The notes beneath the pieces were generated by a model. The model did no database searches. It had not been told where the DNA came from and worked only from the letters and a program-made list of their open reading frames with translations. From JANFXS01 sp022791155 (lineage in GTDB: Bacteria; Bacillota; Clostridia; Lachnospirales; Anaerotignaceae), in the NCBI GenBank assembly GCA_949743895.1, contig CATJUX010000069.1:1-9644 (forward strand): DNA of 9,644 bases. The letters run 5' to 3'. A program made the translations under genes and the position numbers. Numbering within the stretch: the stretch's first letter is position 1; every line of letters starts with the position of its first letter. Of the stretch, positions 1 to 6,360 are shown one piece after another.

Positions 1-80
1 GCCGCGGCGGCCAAAGGCCGTTTCCCAAAGGGAAATTCGAGAGCTTGCTGGTGCGAACCGCGTGAAATTTTTGTCACCGA
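1..80. other. Stacked-hairpin noncoding element, identity unknown
   Basis: Two perfect hairpins lie back to back: CGGCC-AAA-GGCCG at 8-20 and TTTCCC-AAA-GGGAAA at 21-35. A TTCG/CGAA closure follows (36-39 with 54-57), and then GGTG (50-53) can pair with CACC (75-78). The stretch GAACCGCG at 55-62, flanked by that GGTG/CACC pairing, recalls a T-box antiterminator, but the expected TGGN tRNA-pairing bulge is not in register and no aminoacyl-tRNA synthetase or amino-acid gene follows. All three forward frames are open at the left edge, so the tail of a coding sequence cannot be excluded (for example a frame ending at TGA 63-65). It could be a cut-off structured RNA, a dispersed repeat or a decayed leader. 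Only the hairpins are certain. Confidence 0.4.
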
Positions 81-133
81 ACAAAAAAATCAAATCACAT
101 TTTTGGGAGTTTTTTTGTAATGCAATATTTTCT

Positions 134-162
134 TTGCCTTTTCTTCAAACTGCGGATATAAT
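134..162 (+). promoter_or_regulatory. Sigma-A-like promoter for the DUF1858 gene
   Basis: A -35 hexamer TTGCCT (134-139) and a perfect -10 TATAAT (157-162) are separated by 17 nt. The start codon is 36 nt beyond the -10 box. The AAAGGAGG ribosome binding site at 183-190 lies just before the gene. This gives the small redox protein its own promoter, independent of whatever lies to the left. Confidence 0.65.
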
Positions 163-197
163 ATAAATTAAATGTTAAGCTGAAAGGAGGTGTGACA

Positions 198-401
198 ATG
201 AAACAGGTCACAAAAGACACAACCATAGGCGAGCTTCTTATGTTGGACAAAAGCGTTGCTCCAATTTTGATGGGAATAGGAATGCACTGCCTCGGCTGCC
301 CTTCTTCTGTTGGCGAAACCTTGGCCGAAGCTGCCATGGTTCATGGCGTTGATGTTGGAGAGTTGGTTGAAAAAATAAATTCGTTCCTTGCCAAAAAATG
401 A
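198..401 (+). CDS. DUF1858 / hybrid-cluster-associated redox disulfide protein
   Basis: A 67-residue protein made of one DUF1858 domain (PF08984; also modelled as the hybrid cluster protein-associated redox disulfide domain). The diagnostic motif CLGCPSS places a CXXC pair at C31 and C34. It is followed by the conserved helix ETLAEAAMVHG (40-50) and a short C-terminal helix. In other genomes this domain is stand-alone or fused and often sits near hybrid cluster protein genes. Its exact partner is not established, and a thiol-disulfide or metal-related role is inferred from the CXXC. It is presumably cytosolic, as no signal peptide is seen. ATG 198 is chosen because AAAGGAGG ends 7 nt upstream. 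A GTG two codons earlier (192) is too close to the Shine-Dalgarno. The gene is monocistronic: it has its own promoter and ends in a strong terminator. No hybrid cluster protein gene is in view. Confidence 0.88.
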   Translation: MKQVTKDTTIGELLMLDKSVAPILMGIGMHCLGCPSSVGETLAEAAMVHGVDVGELVEKINSFLAKK

Positions 402-415
402 TTTGCTAAACACTT

Positions 416-465
416 AAAACTCCGTTTCCACAGTTTTGGCTGTTTGAAACGGAGTTTTGTTTTTG
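416..465 (+). terminator. Rho-independent terminator after the DUF1858 gene
   Basis: A 13-bp perfect stem pairs AAAACTCCGTTTC (416-428) with GAAACGGAGTTTT (446-458). A small inner ACAG/CTGT pairing lies inside it, and a T-rich run follows to about 464. It lies between convergent genes, so it may also stop leftward transcription from the signal peptidase gene, although the T-run on that strand is short. Confidence 0.88.
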
Positions 466-485
466 TCAATATATGTTCCCAAAGT

Positions 486-1055
486 TCAGTCAAGCATTTT
501 GAAGCCAGGGAAATATTTTAGATATACTTTGCCAAGCATTTTGTCTTCTTCAACAAATTTCTTTTCCCAAAACCGCGAGTCAAGAGATTCATTTCTGTTG
601 TCACCAAGCATGAAATAGTGATCGGCGGGCACTTGATATGGCCCAAAGTCGCCATATGGCGTTTCTTTGATATACTTTTCGTCTAAAGGCTCGTCGCTTT
701 CGTTTATATAAACCATTCCGTCTTTGATCTCAACTGTTTCTCCAGGCAGGCCAATGACTCTTTTCACATATAAAAGCTCCTCGTTGTCAGGATATTTGAA
801 AACGGCAATGTCTCCTCTTTCAGGCTTTCCAAAGCTATATGCAAGCCGAAGAGCTATAATTCTGTCTTTTGGCATTATTGTGTTCTCCATGGAACCCGTC
901 GGAACAGTTGCGTTAACAATAATAAAAGAATTTATAAATCCGGCCAGCACAAGCGCAAGCAATATGGTTTTTATCCAGCTTATTATTTCCTTTTTTACAC
1001 TAAGCGGCTTTTCGCCGCTGTCAGCTATATCAATATTTTTATCATTATCCAACAT
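486..1055 (-). CDS. lepB: Signal peptidase I
   Basis: A 189-residue type I signal peptidase (S26 family), the membrane-anchored serine/lysine protease that removes signal peptides from exported proteins outside the cytoplasmic membrane. A charged N-terminus precedes a single membrane anchor at about residues 24-47. Box B PTGSMENTI carries the catalytic Ser55. Box D has the catalytic Lys98 in YVKRVIGLPGE. Box E is GDNRNESLDSRFW (151-163). The length is normal for Gram-positive paralogues. ATG 1055 is preferred because GGGAG lies 7 nt upstream. The frame stays open to 1145, but that extension crosses a GC-rich hairpin and adds 30 residues unlike the family. It lies 103 nt downstream of the SHOCT-like gene on the same strand and may be cotranscribed with it. 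Several sipS/lepB-type paralogues are common in Firmicutes, so this need not be the only one. Confidence 0.95.
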   Translation of the reverse strand: MLDNDKNIDIADSGEKPLSVKKEIISWIKTILLALVLAGFINSFIIVNATVPTGSMENTIMPKDRIIALRLAYSFGKPERGDIAVFKYPDNEELLYVKRVIGLPGETVEIKDGMVYINESDEPLDEKYIKETPYGDFGPYQVPADHYFMLGDNRNESLDSRFWEKKFVEEDKMLGKVYLKYFPGFKMLD

Positions 1056-1084
1056 TTTAATGCTCCCATAATCCAGCGTTATTT

Positions 1085-1113
1085 TGGGCGGCAATGCTCG
1101 TTTTTGCCGCCCA
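1085..1113 (-). other. GC-rich hairpin between the SHOCT-like gene and lepB
   Basis: A 10-bp perfect stem, TGGGCGGCAA (1085-1094) with TTGCCGCCCA (1104-1113), encloses a 9-nt loop. No T-run follows on either strand, so it is a poor intrinsic terminator. It may be an mRNA processing or stability element in the lepB leader, or a partial attenuator. Its arm GGCGGCAA recurs in the hairpin at 4065-4093. Confidence 0.6.
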
Positions 1114-1158
1114 GATATGCACGCTGAAATCACACAAACGAACAACTGTTAAAGCCTG

Positions 1159-1653
1159 TTAATCCTCAATTTTTTCGTCATTGCTGCCATTTTTTTCATC
1201 GCTGTCATTTTCGCCGCTGTTTTCAGATTCACTTTTAACAGGAATTATGGTAACATCTTCCTCAAAATCGTCATCAGTTGTGCATTCACAGCTTCCTTCT
1301 GGATTTGAGTCGTCGCCTTTTTTGATGTTCTTAATCATATTTTCGGCTTTTTCAGCAACGCTGTCAACAGCTTTTTTTGCTATTGGCCTGACGTCATCAA
1401 CTGCTTTGTCAAGCTTTTCGCCGGCTTTTTTGACAACTGGCTTTGAATCTTCAACAAATTTTTCTGTTTTTTCACCAACTGTTTTGGCAATGGCGCTCAG
1501 CCCTTCACCTGCTTTTGTGATTGCTTCGCCAATTTTTTCAGAAATGTCGGTGCTGTTTTTGTTGCCTATGGCGTTGAAAAGCCTTTCTGCTTCTTCAACA
1601 GTTATAACTCCTTTTTCAACCATTGACAAAATTGCCATTCTTTCTTCTTTCAT
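1159..1653 (-). CDS. SHOCT-like N-terminal domain protein with helical repeats and acidic tail
   Basis: A 164-residue hydrophilic protein. Residues 1-29 match the short helical motif at the N-terminus of YvlB/LiaX-type proteins (SHOCT-like), with the pattern ERMAILSMVEKGVITVEEAERL. Residues 34-112 are Lys/Glu/Ala/Val-rich amphipathic helix. They include an obvious tandem duplication: VEDSKPVVKKAGEKLDKA (67-84) and VDDVRPIAKKAVDSVAEKA (85-103), similar to LEA or apolipoprotein-like helices. A CEC pair (C122, C124) follows, and then an acidic, Ser/Asn-rich, probably disordered tail (125-164). There is no signal peptide or membrane segment. ATG 1653 has GGAGG 7 nt upstream (1661-1665). The next gene on the strand is lepB, 103 nt away. 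In LiaX and YvlB proteins this motif occurs in cell-envelope stress contexts. That role here, and peripheral membrane association through the amphipathic helix, are inferences. Confidence 0.8.
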   Translation of the reverse strand: MKEERMAILSMVEKGVITVEEAERLFNAIGNKNSTDISEKIGEAITKAGEGLSAIAKTVGEKTEKFVEDSKPVVKKAGEKLDKAVDDVRPIAKKAVDSVAEKAENMIKNIKKGDDSNPEGSCECTTDDDFEEDVTIIPVKSESENSGENDSDEKNGSNDEKIED

Positions 1654-1930
1654 TTCATTTCCTCCTTAAAAGTTTTTATCTCCTCAAAATTATCCCCAAA
1701 AATCAAAAGTCATATAAAAGCTTGTTTTGTGGTGCGGCTTGTTTTGGGCGCATTTGCTGCGCTTTGGGCAAGCTGCACAAAAAACAGGCAGTGAAATCTG
1801 TTTTGCATGAAACACACAAGTTTTGCCATTTGATGAACCACAGTTGTTGTTTTGAATGTTTGTTGAATTTGTTGCAAACTGAAAGCGTGAAGCGGGCGGA
1901 ATTGCGCATTTCTTTGTGGCATTGAAAATT
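1654..1930. other. Spacer without a supported gene
   Basis: Several frames are open here, but none has a ribosome binding site, recognisable composition or family resemblance. An imperfect long hairpin is visible: GCTTG (1737-1741) with CAAGC (1769-1773), and inside it GCGCA (1748-1752) with TGCGC (1758-1762). On the minus strand GATAAT (complement of 1689-1694) is a possible -10 box for the SHOCT-like gene, but no good -35 accompanies it. No strong terminator for the upstream radical SAM operon is seen. Confidence 0.4.
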
Positions 1931-2782
1931 TCATCTGATTTTTGCCAAAAGCTGTTTCCAAATATATTCAAAAAGCTGTCCAAAACTCATCTGGGTTTTT
2001 ATCTTTATCAAAAACAGAACAGCGATCAGTGTTAAAACGAAAGCCAAAACACCGCTTCTGAACAGAACTTTGTCAATGCGCTTGCTTCTTCTGTTTTCGT
2101 TTTTATATATGTTCCCCATGACATATACGCCGCCAAGAACACCGCGCCGCGAATCCATCACAAAATGTTCGCGTTTTTTCAAAAGCAAAAATGCTTTTCT
2201 TGTCATGCAAAACACATATTCCTTTCCGTTTTGAACTCCTTTGATGGCATATCTTCTTTTTTGATGAACATCATTTTTTTTGCTTGAACGCACAGGGCTG
2301 CAATGAATGAGAACAAATTCCTCTCTTTTTGAAAAAAATCTGTCAACTGCCGTGATTGATGAGGGGATCATGAAAATTCCGACAGAGCTTCCAAAAACAG
2401 CTGTGACAGCGGCTTTTTGGGCTTTTGTCAGGCTTTCAAAAGCTTTTCCAAAATATCCCAAGTTTACAAATTGATAGACATAATAAGAACATATTATCAC
2501 ATTCAAAGTCAATATAAAAATGAAAATCAATTTTCTGTTTCGGCGTTCGCCTGTGTGCCACAGCTTTATTCCCCAAAGGGAATATGACGTCATAAAAAAC
2601 ATATAGTATGCTATGATGACAACAAGCCCGTTTATAACAGAGTTTTCACTCACGTTATATGCCATTGAAAACAGTGTCAGGCTCCAAAGCAATGTTGTGA
2701 GCCATTCTTTTCTTCCTGTCACAGCAACAGCAATGATGGCGAAAAAAAATTGAACAACTGACACTATACCTATAACAGCCAT
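1931..2782 (-). CDS. Unrecognised six-helix membrane protein, second gene of radical SAM operon
   Basis: A 283-residue integral membrane protein not recognised as a known family. Predicted hydrophobic segments lie at about residues 1-22, 28-45, 50-72, 84-107, 122-146 and 243-262. Between the fifth and sixth is a strongly basic soluble stretch of about 95 residues (148-240) rich in Lys and Arg (for example SSKKNDVHQKRRY). This should be cytoplasmic by the positive-inside rule. An amphipathic C-terminal end follows. The preferred start is ATG 2782, only 13 nt after the radical SAM stop, with AGGGTGA just upstream. A start at 2851 would overlap the radical SAM gene by 56 nt and add a non-membrane extension. 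The spacing implies cotranscription. Any joint function with the radical SAM protein is a guess from position, and the domain layout alone does not indicate a transporter or enzyme. Confidence 0.7.
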   Translation of the reverse strand: MAVIGIVSVVQFFFAIIAVAVTGRKEWLTTLLWSLTLFSMAYNVSENSVINGLVVIIAYYMFFMTSYSLWGIKLWHTGERRNRKLIFIFILTLNVIICSYYVYQFVNLGYFGKAFESLTKAQKAAVTAVFGSSVGIFMIPSSITAVDRFFSKREEFVLIHCSPVRSSKKNDVHQKRRYAIKGVQNGKEYVFCMTRKAFLLLKKREHFVMDSRRGVLGGVYVMGNIYKNENRRSKRIDKVLFRSGVLAFVLTLIAVLFLIKIKTQMSFGQLFEYIWKQLLAKIR

Positions 2783-2795
2783 TGCTTCACCCTGC

Positions 2796-3668
2796 TTAAA
2801 TGCGGCGGTATCTCTCGCCTTTGAAAACTCCGGCCTTTTCAGCTTCGTCAATTTGTTTCAGCATGAGCGGCTTGTCTTTGTTGAAAGTTCCTCTGAGCGA
2901 AACATAGTTTGAGGCATGGTTGGAACGGAACACTGTTCCCTCGGAATCGGTGTTTTCAACAAAAAGCCGCATTTCATGAAGAACCTCTTTTGGTTCAAGA
3001 AGCTCAAAACGCCCGGCCTTGTGATCGTCAAACAAGGGCGTTCCCGGCTCAACCATAAGCGTCAAAAACCCAACATATTCCGGCTTGATTGCTGAAATGA
3101 CCTTTGCAGAGTTGATGGCATGTTCCTCAAGCCTTGCTTTTCCGCCCAAGCCTGATATGAGTGTGATTGAAACAACCATTCCGGCTTTTTTCAGTTTTTG
3201 TCCGGCTTCGATTATATCTGATGAAGTTGCTCCTTTTTTAACTTCTTCCAAAACAACGTCGTCGCCGCTTTCGGCACCCATATAAATCATGTCAAGCCCG
3301 GCTTCTTTGAGTGTTTTGAGTTCTTCGTCAGTTTTCATGATGACATCGGCCGGGGCGCCATATGCCGAAATTCTTTTAACTTCTGGAAATATCTCTTTAA
3401 TTTTTGACAATATATAAAGCAGATCTTTTGTTTTGACAATCAGCGCATCGCCGTCGGCCAAAAACACTCTTTCAATTTGTATGTCTCTGTAATATATTCT
3501 TGCCATGTTCAAATCTTCAACAACCTCGTCAAGGGATCTGATTCTGAATTTTTTGTCTTTGAACATGGCGCAAAATGTGCATTTGTTTCTTGCACAGCCT
3601 ATAGTAAGCTGTATAATCAGGCTCCCCGCCTCACTGGGCGGTCTATAAACAACTCCTTCATATCTCAT
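2796..3668 (-). CDS. Radical SAM protein with CX4CX2C cluster motif
   Basis: A 290-residue radical SAM enzyme of the Elp3/MiaB-like fold, in the COG1032-like group that starts with YRPPSEAGSLIIQ. The [4Fe-4S] ligands are C25, C30 and C33 in GCARNKCTFC. The spacing is CX4CX2C, one residue longer than the usual CX3CX2C. Further motifs are ADGDAL (71-76), the SAM-contacting region AYGAPADV (102-109), MGAESGDD (130-137), ISGLGG (171-176), and the C-terminal signature FRSNHASNYVSLRGTF (247-262). No extra cluster-binding cysteines or B12 domain are visible. The substrate is unknown for this group. It is cytosolic. ATG 3668 is chosen because GGGAGAGAT lies 7 nt upstream and the family N-terminus starts there. 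The frame runs open to 3764. Transcription probably starts about 170 nt upstream, from the promoter at 3846-3874. Confidence 0.9.
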   Translation of the reverse strand: MRYEGVVYRPPSEAGSLIIQLTIGCARNKCTFCAMFKDKKFRIRSLDEVVEDLNMARIYYRDIQIERVFLADGDALIVKTKDLLYILSKIKEIFPEVKRISAYGAPADVIMKTDEELKTLKEAGLDMIYMGAESGDDVVLEEVKKGATSSDIIEAGQKLKKAGMVVSITLISGLGGKARLEEHAINSAKVISAIKPEYVGFLTLMVEPGTPLFDDHKAGRFELLEPKEVLHEMRLFVENTDSEGTVFRSNHASNYVSLRGTFNKDKPLMLKQIDEAEKAGVFKGERYRRI

Positions 3669-3826
3669 AGCAATATCTCTCCCAATCAAAAAATATTTTG
3701 CGAATTTATTTTGCAAACTCAATGTCATCAGACAGTTTTTGGCGGAATTATGTTTTGGGCACAATCACATATTTTTGTGCTGTGCTGCCAAACAAATGAC
3801 AATTGCCAAAGCATGTGATGGAATAA

Positions 3827-3853
3827 TTGACATTTGATTTATATTATTATAAT
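3827..3853 (+). promoter_or_regulatory. Possible rightward promoter overlapping the radical SAM promoter
   Basis: A perfect TTGACA (3827-3832) and a perfect TATAAT (3848-3853) lie on the plus strand, but the spacer is only 15 nt, shorter than optimal. No gene follows on this strand before the opposing feoB end. If active, it would make a noncoding transcript, or it may interfere with the leftward promoter that shares its -10 region. Confidence 0.35.
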
Positions 3854-3874
3854 TTTTTTGCAGACTTTTATCAA
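3846..3874 (-). promoter_or_regulatory. Sigma-A-like promoter of the radical SAM operon
   Basis: On the minus strand TTGATA (complement of 3869-3874) and TATAAT (complement of 3846-3851) are separated by exactly 17 nt. This is one of the best promoters in the window. The predicted start near 3839 leaves a leader of about 170 nt before the radical SAM start codon. Confidence 0.7.
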
Positions 3875-4064
3875 CAAAAATGTGCCGCATGTGTCCACAA
3901 ATTTGTTTTATAAATTCATTCATATCAGACAATTTTTGACACAATGCTGTTTTTGGCACAGCATGAATGCGTGTTTTCATGTGAATGTTAAATGGCATAC
4001 ATTCAGTTGACAAAGGCATATGCGCGCGCTCGTGCCAAATCAAGGCAACTATATGTGAAACTAA

Positions 4065-4093
4065 TTATGGCGGCAACCAGCCTGCCGCCATAA
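4065..4093. other. Perfect 11-bp GC-rich hairpin in spacer
   Basis: TTATGGCGGCA (4065-4075) pairs perfectly with TGCCGCCATAA (4083-4093) around a 7-nt loop. No T-run follows on either strand. The arm GGCGGCAA matches the hairpin at 1085-1113. It may be a terminator remnant, a dispersed palindromic repeat, or the 5' stem of a small RNA transcribed from the minus-strand promoter-like site at 4120-4148. Confidence 0.55.
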
Positions 4094-4119
4094 CAGGTGC
4101 TATCAAGAGGTTATTATTA

Positions 4120-4148
4120 ATAATACCATAAAATTCATAAACTTTGAA
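4120..4148 (-). promoter_or_regulatory. Weak leftward promoter-like site
   Basis: On the minus strand TTCAAA (complement of 4143-4148) and TATTAT (complement of 4120-4125) are spaced by 17 nt. The predicted transcript would begin about 20 nt before the GC-rich hairpin at 4065-4093. The local sequence is very AT-rich, so chance occurrence is plausible. Confidence 0.3.
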
Positions 4149-4209
4149 TAGCAATTGTTTACTATATTCTTAAAATTTGATTTTTGGCAATCATAAGAAC
4201 GTTCAAAAT

Positions 4210-4242
4210 GAAGCTTTTTCACACAAAAAGTGTTGAAACTTC
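4210..4242 (-). terminator. Weak hairpin at the end of feoB
   Basis: An interrupted stem joins GAAG (4210-4213) with CTTC (4239-4242), TTTC (4217-4220) with GAAA (4235-4238), and CAC (4222-4224) with GTG (4230-4232). It overlaps the feoB stop codon and is followed on the minus strand only by ATTTTG. It is a poor intrinsic terminator, but the only candidate near the operon end. Confidence 0.3.
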
Positions 4243-6082
4243 AAAAAATCCATATTGAGGCAAATTTGTATATAAAATTTATTGCCGTGCATATTAAAAT
4301 TCCCACAAGTGTTGGAAAGACAAATGACAACGCCGCCCATTTGAGACTTCCTGTTTCTTTTTTGATTGTGAGCAGTGTTGTGGCACATGGAAAATGGTTG
4401 AGCGAAAAAACCACAACGCAAAGGGCGGTGACAAATGTCCAGCCGTTTTGTGCAAAAAGGCTGTGAATTTCGGCGTTTGTGGAAAGCTCCATGAGGCTTC
4501 CACTTTGGGAATAATACATGATTAATATTGGAATGACTATCTCGTTGGCCGGAAGCCCCAATATGAATGCCGCCAATATTATCCCGTTGAGCCCCATGAC
4601 AGTTCCCAAAGGGTCAAGAAATTCCGAAAAATATGTCAAAAGGCTGATTTCACCAATGGTCACATTTTGCATTATCCATATGAGGGCTCCGCATGGAACG
4701 GCAACGCATATTGCCCTTCCCAAAACAAAGAGTGTGCGGTCAAGAAGGCTTCTCACAATGATTTTTAATATCTGCGGCCGGCGATATGGCGGAAGTTCAA
4801 GCGCAAATGAAGATGGAATTCCTTTAAGGGCTGTTGACGACAATATTTTTGAGGCAACAAGCGTTATCAAAACTGAAACAACAATCATGAGCAGCACAAA
4901 CATGCCCGCGGCAAATCCGTCGCCGCCTGTCAGAAAAACAGAGGCAATCAATATGATTGTTGGAAACCTTCCGTTGCACGGAACAAAGTTGTTTGTGATT
5001 GTGGCAATCAGCCGTTCACGGGGTGTGTCTATTATGCGGCATGCTGTCACACCGGCGGCGTTGCACCCAAAGCCCATCATCATTGTGAGCGATTGTTTTC
5101 CGTGGGCGCCGGCTTTTTTGAACAGCCCGTCAAGGTTGAACGCGATTCTCGGAAGAAAACCAATGTCTTCAAGAAACGTGAACAGCGGAAAAAACACAGC
5201 CATTGGCGGAAGCATGACCGAAATGACCCATCCCGAAGTTTTGAACATGCCGTCAATCAAAATTCCGCTGAGCCAGCCAGGCGCCCATTCCATGCTGATT
5301 TTCAACGTTTTTTCTGCTTCAGAAAACAGCTTCATCAGCAGGCTTGAGGGATAGTTGGCGCCAAAAATTGTGATCCAAAATATAATCCCAAGGACAAGAA
5401 TTATTATAGGGATTCCAAATTTTTTTGAAAGTATAATTTTGTCCGCCGCTGTTTGAAGGTCATCTTTTTTATCTTTTATTATGGCTTTTTCTGCCGCGCA
5501 TGATGCTATTGAAATTGTTTTGAGACACGCCTCGTCAAATTTCAGGCCGCCAAGCTCAACATCAATTGGGCTGTTTTCAATCTGTCCTGAAACAATTTCA
5601 AAAGCCTTTTCTTTTATGTCATAAATCCCAACGCCGCTTCTTGCACTGGCGGGCACCACTGGAATCCCCAGAGATTTCGAAAGTTTTTCAATGTCAATTT
5701 CCATTTTCTTCTTTTTTGCTTCGTCCATGAGATTGAGACAAAGCACAACGTTTTTTGTTAAACCTATTATTTGAATGCAAAGATTCAAGTTTCTTTCAAG
5801 GCATGTGGCATCGGCCACAACAAGAACCATGTCAGGCTTCTTGTCGCATATGAAGTTTTTTGCGCATCTTTCTTCCGCTGTGTCGCTTAATATGGAATAT
5901 ATCCCTGGCAAATCCACCAATTTGAATTGCACATTTTTGTGCTTGAAAAATCCCTCCGCATTTTCAACTGTTTTTCCGGCCCAGTTCCCTGTGTGCTGGT
6001 TGAGCCCTGTTAAGGCGTTGAATATTGTGCTTTTCCCTGTGTTTGGGTTCCCGGCAAGCGCAATCACATATTGTTTTTTCAC
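4241..6082 (-). CDS. feoB: Ferrous iron transport protein B
   Basis: A 613-residue GTP-gated Fe(II) transporter of the cytoplasmic membrane. The N-terminal G domain has G1 GNPNTGKST (11-19), a G2 threonine (T38) in WAGKTVE, G3 DLPG (57-60), G4 NLMD (117-120) and G5 SAR (146-148). A short helical spacer domain (about 150-215) leads into the membrane part from about residue 222. The Gate regions contain GFGCN (337-341) with C340, then PCNGRFP (368-374) with C369. The second gate has HFPC (C566). It is shorter than E. coli FeoB (about 770 residues) and has the NGRFP-type gate instead of the SARLP-type. It seems intact. The start is GTG 6082, overlapping the feoA stop in GTGA, with AGAGGTGAT just upstream. 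This overlap indicates translational coupling to feoA. Confidence 0.95.
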   Translation of the reverse strand: MKKQYVIALAGNPNTGKSTIFNALTGLNQHTGNWAGKTVENAEGFFKHKNVQFKLVDLPGIYSILSDTAEERCAKNFICDKKPDMVLVVADATCLERNLNLCIQIIGLTKNVVLCLNLMDEAKKKKMEIDIEKLSKSLGIPVVPASARSGVGIYDIKEKAFEIVSGQIENSPIDVELGGLKFDEACLKTISIASCAAEKAIIKDKKDDLQTAADKIILSKKFGIPIIILVLGIIFWITIFGANYPSSLLMKLFSEAEKTLKISMEWAPGWLSGILIDGMFKTSGWVISVMLPPMAVFFPLFTFLEDIGFLPRIAFNLDGLFKKAGAHGKQSLTMMMGFGCNAAGVTACRIIDTPRERLIATITNNFVPCNGRFPTIILIASVFLTGGDGFAAGMFVLLMIVVSVLITLVASKILSSTALKGIPSSFALELPPYRRPQILKIIVRSLLDRTLFVLGRAICVAVPCGALIWIMQNVTIGEISLLTYFSEFLDPLGTVMGLNGIILAAFILGLPANEIVIPILIMYYSQSGSLMELSTNAEIHSLFAQNGWTFVTALCVVVFSLNHFPCATTLLTIKKETGSLKWAALSFVFPTLVGILICTAINFIYKFASIWIF

Positions 6083-6333
6083 GTTTCATCACCTCTAAAA
6101 AGCTCGCTGACAAATATCTTTTCACATTCCTCCTGTCTTATGGCGATGAGTGTTCCCTTGACGAGAAACGCCGTTGTGCCTCCGCAAATCCCTTTATAAA
6201 GCGGTGTGACACAACTGTCTGGCGAAAAGCCAAGGTCAAAAAGCCTTATCCTTTCACCAACATCGCCAAAAACATATTTGACAATATATTTTTTATGCAT
6301 TTCCGCCTTTGAAAGACGTTTCGTGTTGTGCAT
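6079..6333 (-). CDS. feoA: Ferrous iron transport protein A
   Basis: An 84-residue FeoA with the SH3-like beta-barrel fold, a small cytosolic partner thought to modulate FeoB. The family pattern is visible in YVFGDVGERIRLFDLGFSPDS (about residues 20-40), then a central PLYKGICGG and the closing strand LIAIRQEECEKIFV. The length is typical. ATG 6333 is chosen because AAAGAGG precedes it by 7 nt and it gives the family-length product. The frame is open to 6480, but that extension is not FeoA-like and runs over the promoter. The stop shares GTGA with the feoB start. The upstream -10 TATAAT lies at 6367-6372 on the complement. Iron-dependent repression is expected from other feo operons, and a partial Fur-like half-site pair overlaps the -10. 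Confidence 0.93.
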   Translation of the reverse strand: MHNTKRLSKAEMHKKYIVKYVFGDVGERIRLFDLGFSPDSCVTPLYKGICGGTTAFLVKGTLIAIRQEECEKIFVSELFRGDET

Positions 6334-6360
6334 GGCAATGCCTCTTTCAATATAGGTGTC

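Larger units (their letters stand above)
3669..4240. other. Long spacer with overlapping promoters and hairpins, no supported gene
   Basis: The left part (3669-3840) is the presumed leader of the radical SAM operon. It contains GCACA/TGTGC pairing (3759-3763 with 3776-3780). Divergent promoter-like sequences overlap at 3827-3874. To the right is a perfect 7-bp hairpin, ATGCTGT (3944-3950) with ACAGCAT (3958-3964). An 11-bp GC-rich hairpin lies at 4065-4093. The frames here lack ribosome binding sites and protein-like composition. A small RNA in either direction is possible. Confidence 0.5.

Noticed and set aside
44..78. T-box riboswitch call
   Set aside because: The GGTG/CACC and ACCGCG pieces are suggestive, but the TGGN bulge is displaced, stem I is not in the window, and the following gene is not an amino-acid or tRNA-related target.
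1056..1145. N-terminal extension of signal peptidase I
   Set aside because: The added residues do not resemble the family, the stretch crosses a GC-rich hairpin, and a good GGGAG site serves the start at 1055.
1690..1983. Minus-strand frame with several cysteines, plus two other open frames over the same bases
   Set aside because: There is no ribosome binding site, the frame overlaps the end of the membrane protein gene, and three frames are equally open. That points to low stop density rather than coding.
3765..4043. Minus-strand frame of about 92 codons upstream of the radical SAM gene
   Set aside because: It has no ribosome binding site, His/Met-rich composition unlike the neighbours, and lies across the promoter region.
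4518..5354. Long plus-strand frame of 278 codons
   Set aside because: It is fully antisense to feoB, which is certain from its motifs. It is a shadow caused by feoB codon use.
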